Positions 44,690-57,000 of a stretch of 64,000 nt of DNA are shown here, piece after piece. The stretch lies in assembly GCF_004210375.1 (NCBI RefSeq), contig NC_134834.1:143315009-143379008 (forward strand), given 5' to 3'. The DNA is from Tachypleus tridentatus (lineage: Eukaryota; Arthropoda; Merostomata; Xiphosura; Limulidae). Position 1 is the stretch's first letter. Each line of letters begins with the position of its first letter. The notes below the pieces were generated by a model. The model saw only the letters and a list, made by a program, of their open reading frames with translations, made no database searches and was not told the DNA's origin. Both the position numbers and the translations under genes were made by a program.

Positions 44690-44797
44690 CGATGTGTCGT
44701 CAAGAAGTTTACGAACTCACAATGCTAAAATGCGGGGTTCAATTTTCCGTGGTGTGCATAGAAAATAGTCCACTGGACTTTGCTTTAAAACAAGCAG
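44690..44797 (+). mobile_element. S3 SINE, diverged
   Basis: ACTCACAATGCTAAAATGCG, then GGGTTCAATTTTCCGTGGTG and GACTTTGC...AAAACAAGC. Confidence 0.6.
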
Positions 44798-45649
44798 AAT
44801 ATCATATTGCACTCTATCTAGTAGTTTGTAAATATATTTAAGTTTCGTTTTACATAGATGGAAACTGGTATTTATAGGTTGGGTTATTCCTTATTAGTAA
44901 TAGTTATAAATTCACTGCCTTTCCGATTGTTACTATATACAATTTTGAATATTCGTGACGTTGTCTTGACAACTCGGCATTAGACATGTGCTATACATCT
45001 ATATTTTTTAATTACAAATGAACAACACTTTATAAAAATCATAAAATGTAAAAGTGAAAATTTGGATATATTTGTGCACATTACGATTACGTACGATTAT
45101 TCTTTAACTAGGTCCCTCAGGGGCCAAGGGCTGTCTTTACACTATAATTTGTTGAATATTAAAAGTAAGATCTATCCGGAAACTCCCAAGGAAATTTGCT
45201 TTGAACGCATCTCATGTAGAAAATTTTTCTGTTGTTAATTTATTGATAATTTTTAAAGTTAAATACAGCATCTTCAAATCTCCATACTAGCCAGTACTAA
45301 GGTCTACCCGCTGGAAGTAAATTCAGTATATATCAATAAAGCCACATTCTCAGCATTATTAATTAATTAAGCAGTTATCAACCTTTTATGCAGCTGCTAT
45401 CACTTTTTGAATGTTTAGGGTCCTATTGAAATACGAACGATTTCACTTGCGATTCGATAGGGAAGATCGAAGGAAGCATCATGAGAGTCAGGAGTAGGAT
45501 AAGTAAACAGCAACACTTTGAAAGTAGCTACAGGTATAATACTGTACTCAACTTGCTGATAATATCTACCTCCAAAAGAAAAAAATTATCACAAGAGGAA
45601 ACAGTAAATATAATAATGGAAGCTAATATATTTTTGCATATAGGCGTAT
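44798..45649. other. Non-coding stretch
   Basis: No recognised feature. Confidence 0.4.
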
Positions 45650-45768
45650 GTGTGTGTGTTCTAATGGCAAAGCCACATCGAGCTATCTGCTGAGCCCATC
45701 GAGGGGAATCGAACCACATGATTTTAACGTTGTAAATCCGTAGACTTACCGTTGTACTAGCGGGGTGC
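45650..45768 (-). mobile_element. S3 SINE
   Basis: GGCAAAGCCACATCGAGCTA, then GAGGGGAATCGAACCACATG and the head GCACCCCGCTAGTACAACGG on the minus strand. Confidence 0.85.
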
Positions 45769-46232
45769 TACTTATAGGCACCGTAGCGAATTTCCAAAGA
45801 GATAAGAAATCTTATCCTACTACAAAATAAAATTAAAATATGCCGTGTTTGCAGTATTTTTGTACACGAGATATTTTTTCTTTGCATGATTTTAAAATTG
45901 TATATATGGAACATTTTTATCTCCAACATAACAGAATTATTACAGATCAACTGCGATAACTAAATGCAAGTAAACAGCAAGTTCAGTAGGTTTGTTTGCA
46001 CTTCACATTAGTTTTCGAAATAAAAATTTTCTTGGGTGATTTTTGTAGTGCAAACTTTGAAAACTAACTTACTTTTGCATATAGACACAATGACGTATTT
46101 GCAAAGCAATAACAGTCATACTCTAATATAACTATAATATGGCTTACAATGTACTGAATGTCTGCATTACTATTGTGTATTTTTAACGTAGATACTTTTG
46201 TTTTGGGATGATTATGAAATTATATATATGGA
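45769..46232. other. Non-coding stretch
   Basis: 45895-45965 and 46530-46580 share loose similarity (ATATGGAA..., CAACACAACAGAATTATTA, AGATCAA), as do 46000-46050 and 46620-46670. An old local tandem duplication, now holding the S1 at 46233, is likely. Confidence 0.5.
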
Positions 46233-46506
46233 GGCCCGGCATGGCAAAGCGTGTTAAGGCGTGCGACTCATAATCTGAGGGTCGCGGGTTCGCATCTCCG
46301 TCGCGCCAAACATGCTCGCCCTTTCAGCCGTGGGGGCGTTATAATGTTACGATCAATCCCACTATTCGTTGGTAAAAGAGTATCCCAAGAGTTGGCGGTG
46401 GGTGGTGATGACTAGTTGCCTTCCCTTTAGTCTTACACTACTAAATTAGGGACGGCTAGCACAGATAGCCCTCGAGTAGCTTTGTGCGAAATTCAAAACA
46501 AACAAA
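46233..46506 (+). mobile_element. S1 SINE with target-site duplication
   Basis: Full length. The 17-bp flanks GAAATTATATATATGGA (46216-46232) and GAAATAATATATATGGA (46507-46523) differ at one base. Confidence 0.9.
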
Positions 46507-46789
46507 GAAATAATATATATGGAATACTTTAAATCTACAACAACACAACAGAATTATTATAGATCAATTATAACAATTTGCAAGTAATAAATCAGCTTCA
46601 GTATATCTATATCTGTTTGCACATAAATTCATTCTAGAAAATAAAAACATTTTCTTGCGCGATTTTTGGAGACCAAATTTACTGATGATATTCTCAAATT
46701 ATGAGGTATGAAGTTTATCACTCTAAATGTATATAATGCTCAGGGTAGATAGCCTTTCTTAAAACATTTTTTCTCCAGTTTATTCTTGA

Positions 46790-48050
46790 TGACTCTTAGT
46801 CCTGAGAATCACCTAACTGTTTGTTTCTATTGGACTCGCAAATAGCCACAGTATTGTTTCTTCACAAGCAAGTAGCAATCGAATCTTGTCTCAAATGATA
46901 ACTTGACAGAGGTCCTGATGTTTTAAGTGCCCTTTATTTCCCCATCTAGGTTAATATAAACATCTTCAGGATAGTCTTTCATCAGGAACTTTACACTTTC
47001 ACACAGTTGAATTTTCTGAGGAACTTCCTTACAAGACTTTTTTTATATGGTTGCTTTTTTCTGCAAATTGGTTTCAAATACATTCATCATGGGAATATAG
47101 AAGTTCACCCAAATTTGTCTCTTGAGAAAAGTGTTTCACCAACATAAGAAGCATCACGATCATTAATTTCTTTCTGCTTTTTTCAAATTGTTTCCGTTTG
47201 TTTACACATTTGTATTCTACCCGAAGTAGGGTTTATTTTGTTTTTAGTACATACATGCCAAGATATGCAAGTTTCTTTTAAAAAATGACACAAAGGTGTG
47301 TAAAGTATTGAATACGTAATAAGAGCAATCTTATCATCTTTTAGGGCTTTGCTGGTCTGGTGTAACTGGTTCAACAGACGATTTAACAGTTATAACCATG
47401 AACACAAACTTTAATTATTCCATTTTCTTGTGCAGAATGCCAACCTCTCTCCTGATATCACCAATTTCACTGTCATCATCATGAAGATAATTACGAACAT
47501 TAATAATCAACCATAACTCTCTACAACAGCTGAGATAGCCTTTCCATGTGCTTTCCTTCTAGTGTCAGAGACGTGTTTTAGTGCAGTGGCATTCGGATAT
47601 AAAAATAATTTCAGAATTGCCCAGAATTTTGTAGGGGTAAAGGAAAATGTATAAGTTTGGTTTACAAAAGCAAAGAAAATTGATTGCATCTAGGTAACAA
47701 CCAACTGTAGTATAACCAACAAATCTCAGTGAATGTGTGGCACATAGAATATATACAGTATACTTATTTTTTCCACCACCACCCCAGGGGACACAGCGTT
47801 AGAATCCGGGTTTCGATATCCGTGATGGGCAAAGCACATATAGCCCATTGTGCTTTGTGCTTAAATTCAAACAAACGAACTTATTTTCCAAAGGTTTTTG
47901 ATGCATGTCATTGTATTTTCCAGCCATGTTAGTTGTGTTATCGTATGATCGTCCTCCACACTCAATGAAGTCAACTTTTCAATGATTTCTTAAATAATTC
48001 ACCACCATGTTATCCAAATAGTCATCACTGTGGTTTTCTGCTTCAAGACT
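46790..48050 (-). pseudogene. hAT-family transposase (ZMYM-like), broken
   Basis: Read leftward, IECGGRSYDNTTNMAGKYND (about 47960-47900) matches the hAT signature in which a catalytic Asp sits in (G)QSYDNAANMSGKY-type text. After an S2 SINE the frame gives HSLRFVGYTTVGCYLDAINF (about 47740-47690), then ALKHVSDTRRKAHGKAISAV (about 47590-47530; usual form LSDTRW). MNQLHQTSKALKDDKIALIT (about 47374-47310) and a C-terminal decayed part near 46980 (DYPEDVYINLDGE) follow. The order is that of domesticated-like ZMYM/TTF hAT transposases. Stops, shifts and two flanking SINEs mean it is dead. The dimerisation end (WP motif) was not seen. Confidence 0.75.
47782..47872 (+). mobile_element. S2 SINE fragment inside the hAT gene
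   Basis: CAGGGGACACAGCGTTAGAA, GGGTTTCGATATCCGTGATG and TAGCCCATTGTGCTTTGTGC. Confidence 0.85.
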
Positions 48051-48051
48051 G

Positions 48052-48276
48052 GTTGGTTTGAATTTCACGCAAAGTTACACGAGGGCTATCTGCGCTAGCC
48101 GTCCCTAAGTTAGCAGTGTAAGACTAGAGAGACGGCTAGTCATCACCACCCAGTGCCAACTTTTGGGTTACTCTTTATCAACGAATAGTGGGATTGAACG
48201 TAACGTCCCCACGACTGAAAGGTCGAGCGTGTTTGGTGTGACGGGGATTCGAACTCGCGACCCTCAGATTACGAGT
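48052..48276 (-). mobile_element. S1 SINE, head-truncated
   Basis: TTTGAATTTCACGCAAAGTT to CGAACTCGCGACCCTCAGAT. It lacks the GGCCCGGCATGG part and cuts off the N-terminal side of the hAT gene. Confidence 0.85.
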
Positions 48277-48547
48277 TTCTAGTTATTATACTTGTAATAA
48301 GACATTAGCTTAGGCCTACTACGTTATTGTATATTTAGATTTTTTTATCTAGTCCCTTATGGATTTCCAAGAATTATAAGTGCATAATAATAACAGTACG
48401 GATTTCAGCTACAGTATAGTGGGTATAGAAATGGTGAATGTCTTACCATATGATTAATTACAATCATATTTCGCTAGCTTCTAAAAACGGTGTTCACATC
48501 AAAATGTACTAGAACATATTAATTTATTCATGTTATGCCACCCATCC

Positions 48548-48662
48548 ACTGCAGTGGCACAGCGGCATGTCTGCAGACGTATAACGTTAAAAATCGGGTT
48601 CGATAACTGTGGTGGGCAGAGCACTGATAGCCTTTTGTAGCTTTGTGCTTAAATTTTTCAAA
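48548..48662 (+). mobile_element. S2 SINE
   Basis: CTGCAGTGGCACAGCGGCAT, then GGGTTCGATAACTGTGGTGG and TAGCTTTGTGCTTAAATT. Confidence 0.85.
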
Positions 48663-50784
48663 TAACTATATTATGCTAATTACGACCACTAGAGTTATCT
48701 CTAAAATATTATTGTGCGCGTGACTATTTTGAGTACTGAAATGCTGTTATTACCCTTTATATTTTAAAATTTAAACGGTATGTATAAATATAATTCAATT
48801 GTAAAGTTTTTATTAAACTTTCACTTTTTAGTTTACAGTGAATTTAACATATTTCTTAAAATATCAAAGGCAAAACAAACATGACTTGAACCTAGTTTAA
48901 TATTTAATTTTGTCTCATATTAATTCTAACGGTGACACTTAATCACACCCTTCTTTTCTCAGGAGGAAATATTTTAAATTTAGCTTATTCTCGTAAGATA
49001 AGCTTCCACAACAAAACTTGTAGACAGTAGATTTCAGAAAACAATTTCAGAGATCTTAACCTGTTTGGGTGTGACAACCTTTCTATTTCTATTACGGAAA
49101 ACCCATCACTCATGAGAAAATTAGTGAGTGGTGTTAAGATTATGTGGTTAATGAGGGTAAATTAGGATTGCGTTTGATGGGTTTTAAGTAAGTTTGTTAA
49201 AATGCATAATTTCATTGTTGAGTAGTGCGCTTATAATGCTGAAAACATAATAAGATGTGTGATTACAAGTTTATACATTGCTCTAAAGATACCCAGTTTC
49301 AATATGTGGTCTGAGGACAAAAATGTATTTATGTTTCTGAGTCCTGAAAAGTAATCCATCCAGTTTGCTTCTGATAAAGAAGAGTCCATCTCTCAATCAC
49401 TTTAAAAAATATTTTAGAAAGTTTTATCAATAACAGCAAAGCCAATTCTAAAGCACTCACTGAAATCATGTAAACCAAATGAATTATTAATGAGTTGTGT
49501 GTATGTGTACTTTTTACCATTGTCTTTTTTTTTCTTTTTTTGTCATTATTTCTATAAAAACAACCCAGAATTCTGTTTGCTCTAACACTAGCAATAACAT
49601 ACTGCTTGGGTGGCTAAGGCTGATGTGCCAATTACCAGTGTCCTTTTCATTCATAACTGTCAAGTTTAGCCCCATCAAATTCATACTTGTTTGAATTATA
49701 TTAACACACATGATTACTTTGCATTTATCATAAGTAAAAGCTATTTGCTATTTATTTGCTCAATTTCAAAATAACCTAAATCCTTTTATAAAGCAGCAAT
49801 AGCATCTTCACAGCAAAGAATGGCTAAGACCAACTTAGAGACCTTTCCTTCATAACATACTACTGACATGCAAATCATTACATTTTTAAGGTGATCTGGG
49901 AGAGCATATCCCCCTAAAAATTTGGGAAAATTTAATCCTGTGAGATTGAATCTTCAACCATGTGAACTACAAATACTGTATATGCACTAGAAAATGTATT
50001 GAATTAAAATAAGTTTTAATCCATACACTGTAACCATACTTGCCATGGCAAAAAGTAATCAGGCCATGGCCTTACTGCTTTCTATGGCATGTCCTAACAC
50101 TTATTTTTGTGATACTCAACTTGTGATATTAATACAGATAAACTAAGACATCAAATATCTGCTTTCTTACATCGAGACACATTTCTATCCAATAAAACAT
50201 CTTATGTAAAGCTATTAGAAAATTAAGATAAAACAAATCAACATATTTATAATACCCTCATCTGCAGAAGCAATGACTTCTTCAAATAATGTGAAAAACA
50301 TTCACTAAGTGAAGGTTTTCACCTAGTGAAACCATGTTGATTATCTAACAAAAACTTTGGTAATTCACTTTGTAGAGTATCTTTCATTGGGGTTTAAAAA
50401 CATCTTCCCAGTGTTGATTACCATAACAAATTATAACTTCTGCTAGCAATAACATTATTCTTTATTGAGATAATTTATAACTGTGTTAGAATTAATATTT
50501 CATGTGTGTAATGAATATGAATATATCATAGTTCCATGTATATGTGGCATTGTATGTAACATATCAAAATAATATACTACAATGTTCTGCAAAGACTAGA
50601 TGACATAAGTGAAGTTGGGTGGACCCTTTTCTGATTGCCTTGGTAACCAATTAAATAAGTCAAAGCTGCTATTTTTAACTGCTGACCCATTTTCTGATAC
50701 CTAGCCTAAATGTTAAGATTAATATGCACTGTTATTTGGTATAAATAATTGTAAACATTTTTTTTTCTTGTCTTTTTTTTTCTT
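48663..50784. other. Upstream flank or first intron of the AGXT-like gene
   Basis: Mostly AT-rich. A minus-strand frame at 49514-49711 has a faint CR1-like look (ANRILG-type context) but is too short to assign. A promoter is not identifiable by eye. Confidence 0.35.
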
Positions 50785-50880
50785 ATTTGTTAGTTAAGCA
50801 CAAAGTTTCACAATAGGCTATGACTTTGCCTGTCACCAGTATTGAAAACATTGTTTCTAACATGGTAATTCTGCAGTGGA
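50785..50880 (-). mobile_element. S2 SINE, old copy
   Basis: TTAGTTAAGCACAAAGTTTC, CAATAGGCTATGACTTTGCC and a degraded head. Roughly 25 percent diverged. Confidence 0.55.
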
Positions 50881-51016
50881 ACTTTATCTGTAATAGAATA
50901 TTTACTGTGCAAAAGTATTTAATATATGTCCTTATTTTATGTTCATATAAACCATGTTATTTTACTTCAGTATATGAATAATTATTAATAGAAGAATTAG
51001 TACATTATTTTTGTAG

Positions 51017-54000
51017 AACAAAGTATGGAGAAGTGGAACAAAGGATTCAGACAAATAAGCACAGATGTAAGACCACCAGCAGAACTTCTATGTCCCCTTC
51101 AAGTGCCACATATGCTTCTGATGGGTCCTGGGCCTTCTAACACTAGCACCCGTGTGTTAGCTGCAGCTTCTCAGCCTCTAATGGGTCATCTGCATCCAGA
51201 AATTCTGAAGGTAGAGATTCAAAGAGTATATATATAACACCATTTTAGTACTTTTATTTTGAGATTTTGTATTGCAAAATTACATGAAAGATAACATTGG
51301 ATATTGAGTCTTTCAAGGATACTGGTGGCAAAGTTTTTTGTTGAAAACTTTGAGATGTGTGATATTTTAAATGATTCTTTCTCTCTGTATTTGCAAAAGA
51401 TGATGTTGGCAACATTCTTGACCCAGAGCTTCCTATGAGAAGTATTGGAAATGACCTGATTTATTTAGATACTAATCCCTTGGTGGTTACTATGAAGGTT
51501 GAATGAGTAAAAATAAATAACAGAGTTGAGGGAAAAAAACAAAGTTGTATTTTTCCCAAAAGTATCAATTATAAAAAGTAAAAATAAATCACTAGATGCA
51601 GAAAGTGTTTTTCTCAAAGTTTTAAGAAATGTTAAAGATCAGATATACAAGCCTTTTATTTCTGATAGGTAAATTTTGAACAGGTGCCTGAGGATTGGAA
51701 GACTGCAAATGTTAACCCAATTATTAAAGGGTAATAACAATAATTCCCTCTTAAAATTATTAACCAATAGTATTACTTTTGTAGCAGGAAAAATTCTAGA
51801 TGGTGCAATAAAAAGATCTGCAAAATCTTTATAAGAAATTCAATGCAGATTCATCAAAGAGCACCTTGCTTGCTTGCTTGTGTTTTTTTTCGTTGATGTT
51901 TTTTGAATTTTACACAAAGCTACTCGAGGGTTTTCTGCACACCTTGCTTGTTACCAATCTGTTATCTTTTTTTTTAAGGACTTACTTGTTACCTGAATGG
52001 TAAAAAAAAAGTGAGGATTTGATGTACTTGCATTTATAATATTTTTGACCAATTGCCACACAGTAGACAAGCCAAGAAGATTGCATCATTAATTACAAGC
52101 TATTTAACAAATAGACAACAAAGAATAATTTGGTTCTTCAGGGCCATCCCTTCATAACTACCCTTGAGAAAGGTAAAAATCAAAACACGTTTTATTTTTC
52201 ACAAAATAATCAACTCCCTTCTTAAATTGTTGTGAAGTTCCAACCTTTACTACTACTGGTAGTAATTCATTACATAAGCCAATTGCCATCTTATAAAAAC
52301 TGTGTTAATTAACTCTTCTATCCCTGGAATCATCCCAGTAGCCCTTATCTGAACTCTTTAATGGCATGAATGAGTTATCCACTGCAATGCCAAAATCTTT
52401 TACTTCAGTTATTCTGTTGAATTTGTTTCCCATTTACAACAGATGTGTGGCAAGGATAAGTATCTATATGATTCAGGTCAATTCCACTATTTCTTATTGA
52501 ATACTTTTTTGTTAAAACAGAAGTAAGCATCTGAAAGCTCAACTTTCTCACAATGTTCCACAAAAACCTTGTCATCAGCAGGGTCTAAATCTATACATTC
52601 TGAGATTTTGCCTATCTTCAACATGCTTAAAAACTGCTTGTTGTTAGTTTCAAACCATCAGCCATCTGTTTCTCACATGCCATTTTTAATCAAATTCCTA
52701 ATTTTTCTGTTGTTCTGTAAGTGTTAGGTTTAAACTGCTTAAACTTAAGGCACTTGCATATCCTTTTCTCTTTAATGACCTTCTTAAACCAAGTTACCTT
52801 TAATTCTCTTCTATTCTTGTTAGTAACATGATTATCGTGAATAAAAGTATTTTTATCAAATGTTTTTACAATACTTTTCAACTCATTATCCCCATTTCTC
52901 TAATAATAAATCTTGTCACATGAACTCTAAACTGGCTTTCAGAAAATTGGAACTAAAATTTCATTTACTTTTATCTTTGCATGTAGTAAAACTTCAAACC
53001 TGATTATGTTATGATCAAACTATTTCTTCCTCCTCAACTTGTAAATCCACATCATTATTAATGGTTAACAAATAATCTAGAAATTTATTTTCTCTGGTTG
53101 GATCTTTTATCATTTGGTATTGAATAAGTTCAAGAAATCCCTGTAATTCACTACTTCACTCCATACAATCCCAGTCACTGTTTCTGAAGTTAACTTTTTC
53201 AATAATTATTATATCAAGATATTTATTAGTAGCAACCTGATCTCATTACATGTTTTCTCAACTGTTTGATTAGCAGATCTATAAAAACTGCCAGTTAAAA
53301 TTATTCTACTTTTCAAACTCATGACTAACATTTATTTGTTTCTTCATTCACAATTGGGGTGTAGTTCAACTCTTATATAACAAGCTAATGCATTTCCTTC
53401 CAAAAAAACATATCATTGTTACATAATTTGTACTACAGACTTTCAAAATAATTTCTATAATTAATATCTTTCAAACTTGTTTAAACGAGTTTCAGTAATC
53501 CCTATTATATCACTCTCTTCCATTTTAACTGGAGTCCTGAATTTATCTATGTGGTTTCTGATACTCATAGCATCAGAATAACAGCAACCAAGCTCATTCT
53601 TAAATATTATAGACCTCTCTCTAAAACTATTATATTACTGGTAATGATTTACAGTAATTTGTTTTTCCAATATCCTTACTTTCCTAGACATCCTATTTAC
53701 TTAATTACTTGTAATTTTTCCACCCCTATACCAACTAAGTTTAAATTTTCTTTAAAAAATTTCTTCAAAGCTTCACTGGTAATCTTCTTTTATCTGAACT
53801 GCTCAAGTGGAATCTAACTCTAGTGTATAATTCATCCTTATCTTGAAAACTATCCCTCAAATCATACCAGCCCACTTGTTGCTTTAAGTATGACTCTGAT
53901 AATCTTTCACTTAAGCTTTGAAACCCACTAATTAATTTATTTCTGTACCTATTCCATGAGAATACCCCAATAAAGGATCTTGTGTCTTATTTCTGTCCCT

Positions 54001-57000
54001 AAAATCTAAAGGAGTTCTTTATACTTTAACATCTGTATATGATTTACTACAACTAACATTATTAACTCCTAAATGTACTACAAAACAAGACCCTTCATAA
54101 CAGCACCAAAACTGTTAACATACACTGTAATAGTGTCTACCTTACCACATTGAAAGCAGGTTTTAGCCCCAGTCTTTCTGTTTTGCACACTATGTACTAT
54201 GGTATATGAATAAATCATACATTTCTAATTTCTTGTAATATTATAGTATTTATTCTGAATTTCTTCTTTATTCTATATATGCAGGTTTAACATAGTGTGA
54301 TAGATAAAGTTGATAAACTGATTTTGTACTCTGTTCCTTTGTTATTTTTTAGTAAATAGTACCTGTTCTACTCTAGGGTATATTACTGCAATATTGCATA
54401 TTGTGCAAGGATGTCATAGCAGTACCCTTCAAATGATAGCTTGGGTGACATCTGGAGGTTACAGTCTTACTTATCTTCAACTGAGAATGACCATTCACAT
54501 GGTAGCACTAGTTGCTTTTGGTAAATACAACAGTTCTTGTGAAATAAAGAATGTTGAATTTAGTTAGTGTGATACGTGGCTTCTACTTTAACAATAGAAT
54601 ATAGAAGATGTTGTAGATGCAATTGTTCCATGTCAGAAACAAGTATACAGCACTGAATTTGTGTTTTAAGTCTGATATAAATAACTGCTGTTAATTTCAT
54701 GCTCCATTTTGAGTCCAGTTTCTTTATTTCACTCAATTTCTTGACTCAGTTACTCAGACATGTAGAAGTGCATAATTGGTATTTTGACTGAATCTCCTTG
54801 TCTTAAGCAGACCTATTCAATTGTTCTGAAGTTAATTCAGTTTTACCTGGAAATACTGCAACACATCCTTTGAATGATCATCTTCCTCATTGCAAACAGT
54901 CAAAGGTTTAAGTCTGTTAGAAACTGACACCTCAATACTAGCTAAACCTGCCTCTGTAGCTAATTGTTTTTACTACTAAACACTTCTGTAAATTTATTTA
55001 TCTCCTCCTCACCTTCTATCAAAACAACCTCAGCCCTAGCTCTAATGATATCTCATCTTGCTTTCTTAGTTTCTGCTCCTATCCTGTTATTTTCTTCCTC
55101 TGATTGTACAGTCTTCTCCAAAGCTGTCTCTAACTGATCCTTAAGCAAGCACGTTCTTCAAAGATAGTGTACTATATCTTTCTGAGCCTTTTGAAAGATA
55201 CATTTCGTTATCATAACCCAATTAAACATCTAAAATATCCATTTACCCCTGAACAAAATGCATGTACCACGCATCATTGAAATAAAGGAAAATATGCAAA
55301 ATAATACAGTAAATCTCAAATGTAAAATTCATAATAACTTCTCTTTTAAAAAAAAAGAAAATTTATCAGTCAACTTGTCACAGCAAAACCTAATTATTAA
55401 CTAGAATTACATACAGAATTAATAAACAGTTTATTGCACCAATACAAACAAGAATAGGTAATAAAGGTTCTGAATAACTATTAATAGAATAATATATTAA
55501 TAGAATATAAAAATATAAATAAAATATAAAATTCAGTTCATCACTTCTCAGGAATATCTTTTTTTTTCAGATTATGTCTGACATTAAGACAGGGATACGT
55601 TATATTTTTCAAACAACAAATCCTTATACATTAGCTATAAGTGGCACGGGTCACTGTGCTATCGAAGCAGCTGTGTTCAACCTACTACAACCAGGAGAAA
55701 AACTTTTGGTAGCTGTACATGGCATCTGGGGCCAAAGAGTTGCTGATGTTGCAGAAAGATGTGGTATTAAAACTTTAATTTATTACTACACTTGGCCTAG
55801 TATTTATTTTATCATGATACTCATTCTGATCATAATGAAGAGAGGGTGCCTATAAGATAAGGATGTTTAAATGTATCTCGTATTATATAAGAATGTTTCT
55901 TCCACTAAATACACTCATTTTGCTAATGGATAAAACAGTGATATCAACAGGGCAACTTATATCACTATTGTAACCAGTTACAGTGCTGGGTGAGTAGTGG
56001 TATTTGCTGATTGATTAATTCATTATGTTAGCTTGATAGATTAGTGCATGCACCTCTATACAAATATACACACCTGTGCAAGCAGAAACAATGAGTGTGC
56101 AATAGATTCATAATGTTTTCAAATACTGCATTCTTCTATCATACTATGACATATTTCTGCCAAAAAAAACATTTTTGTGTAAAAATATCATATTGACCCG
56201 AATTTAAGATAATTTTTTTCTTTTAGGTAAGACTCGAAAAATACAACTTGTATTATCTTATTTTCACAGAACGAACTTCAAGCTGGCATGTTCAGTATTG
56301 GCTGTTGCAAAACAGCAAAAGTACATATCCAGTTTAATTCTATGTACATTACGGACTGAACCTCTACTGGAGATCTAATGGTTAATATAATTCATGAAAT
56401 TTGAGAGTCTTATGGTAAACATGCAAAGCATGTTGTACCATCTGTAACTGAAAGGCATTTTAAGACTGATCCAGCCTTGACTTTACCAAATATAATCTAG
56501 AATTTAGCTGACCAGCTTAAAATCAACCAATCTATAAACAAATGGACTATGATTGGAAGGTACCAAGGAATAATATAAAGCGAGTTCTAAATCATTTCCA
56601 AATGAAACAAGTGTAACCGTGAACGACAAACCATTTATCTTTGGGCTCATTTAAAAGAACTAGCCTTAACTGAATGAAATAACCTTCCAGCTGAGAATTA
56701 TAACAATTTGAATCAGTGGTAGCTGCCTCATTTGATATTTGGAATAAAGTACCAGAAAAAAGCACCCAGGGCAAAGTTCTGGAACAGGGTACAGAAAAAA
56801 GAAAAGAGACCTCAATCAAACCTGCAGAAAACTTGGAAAGGCTTGCTAAGTTATTTTACCTAGACATTTTTTGTAAAATGATGGACTCATTAGCACATGA
56901 CCACTTTACAGACACCACAGAAAAACAAGAAGAATATACAAATCAGATTGAAGCAGCAAAGTAGATGTACACCCTTAATTGAAACTGTGGAGTTGGCAGT

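Larger units (their letters stand above)
51211..55570. other. AGXT-like intron 1
   Basis: 4.36 kb with two CR1-like LINE pieces facing each other (51290-52140 and 52141-54200). The remaining 54200-55570 is AT-rich with no feature. Confidence 0.7.
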
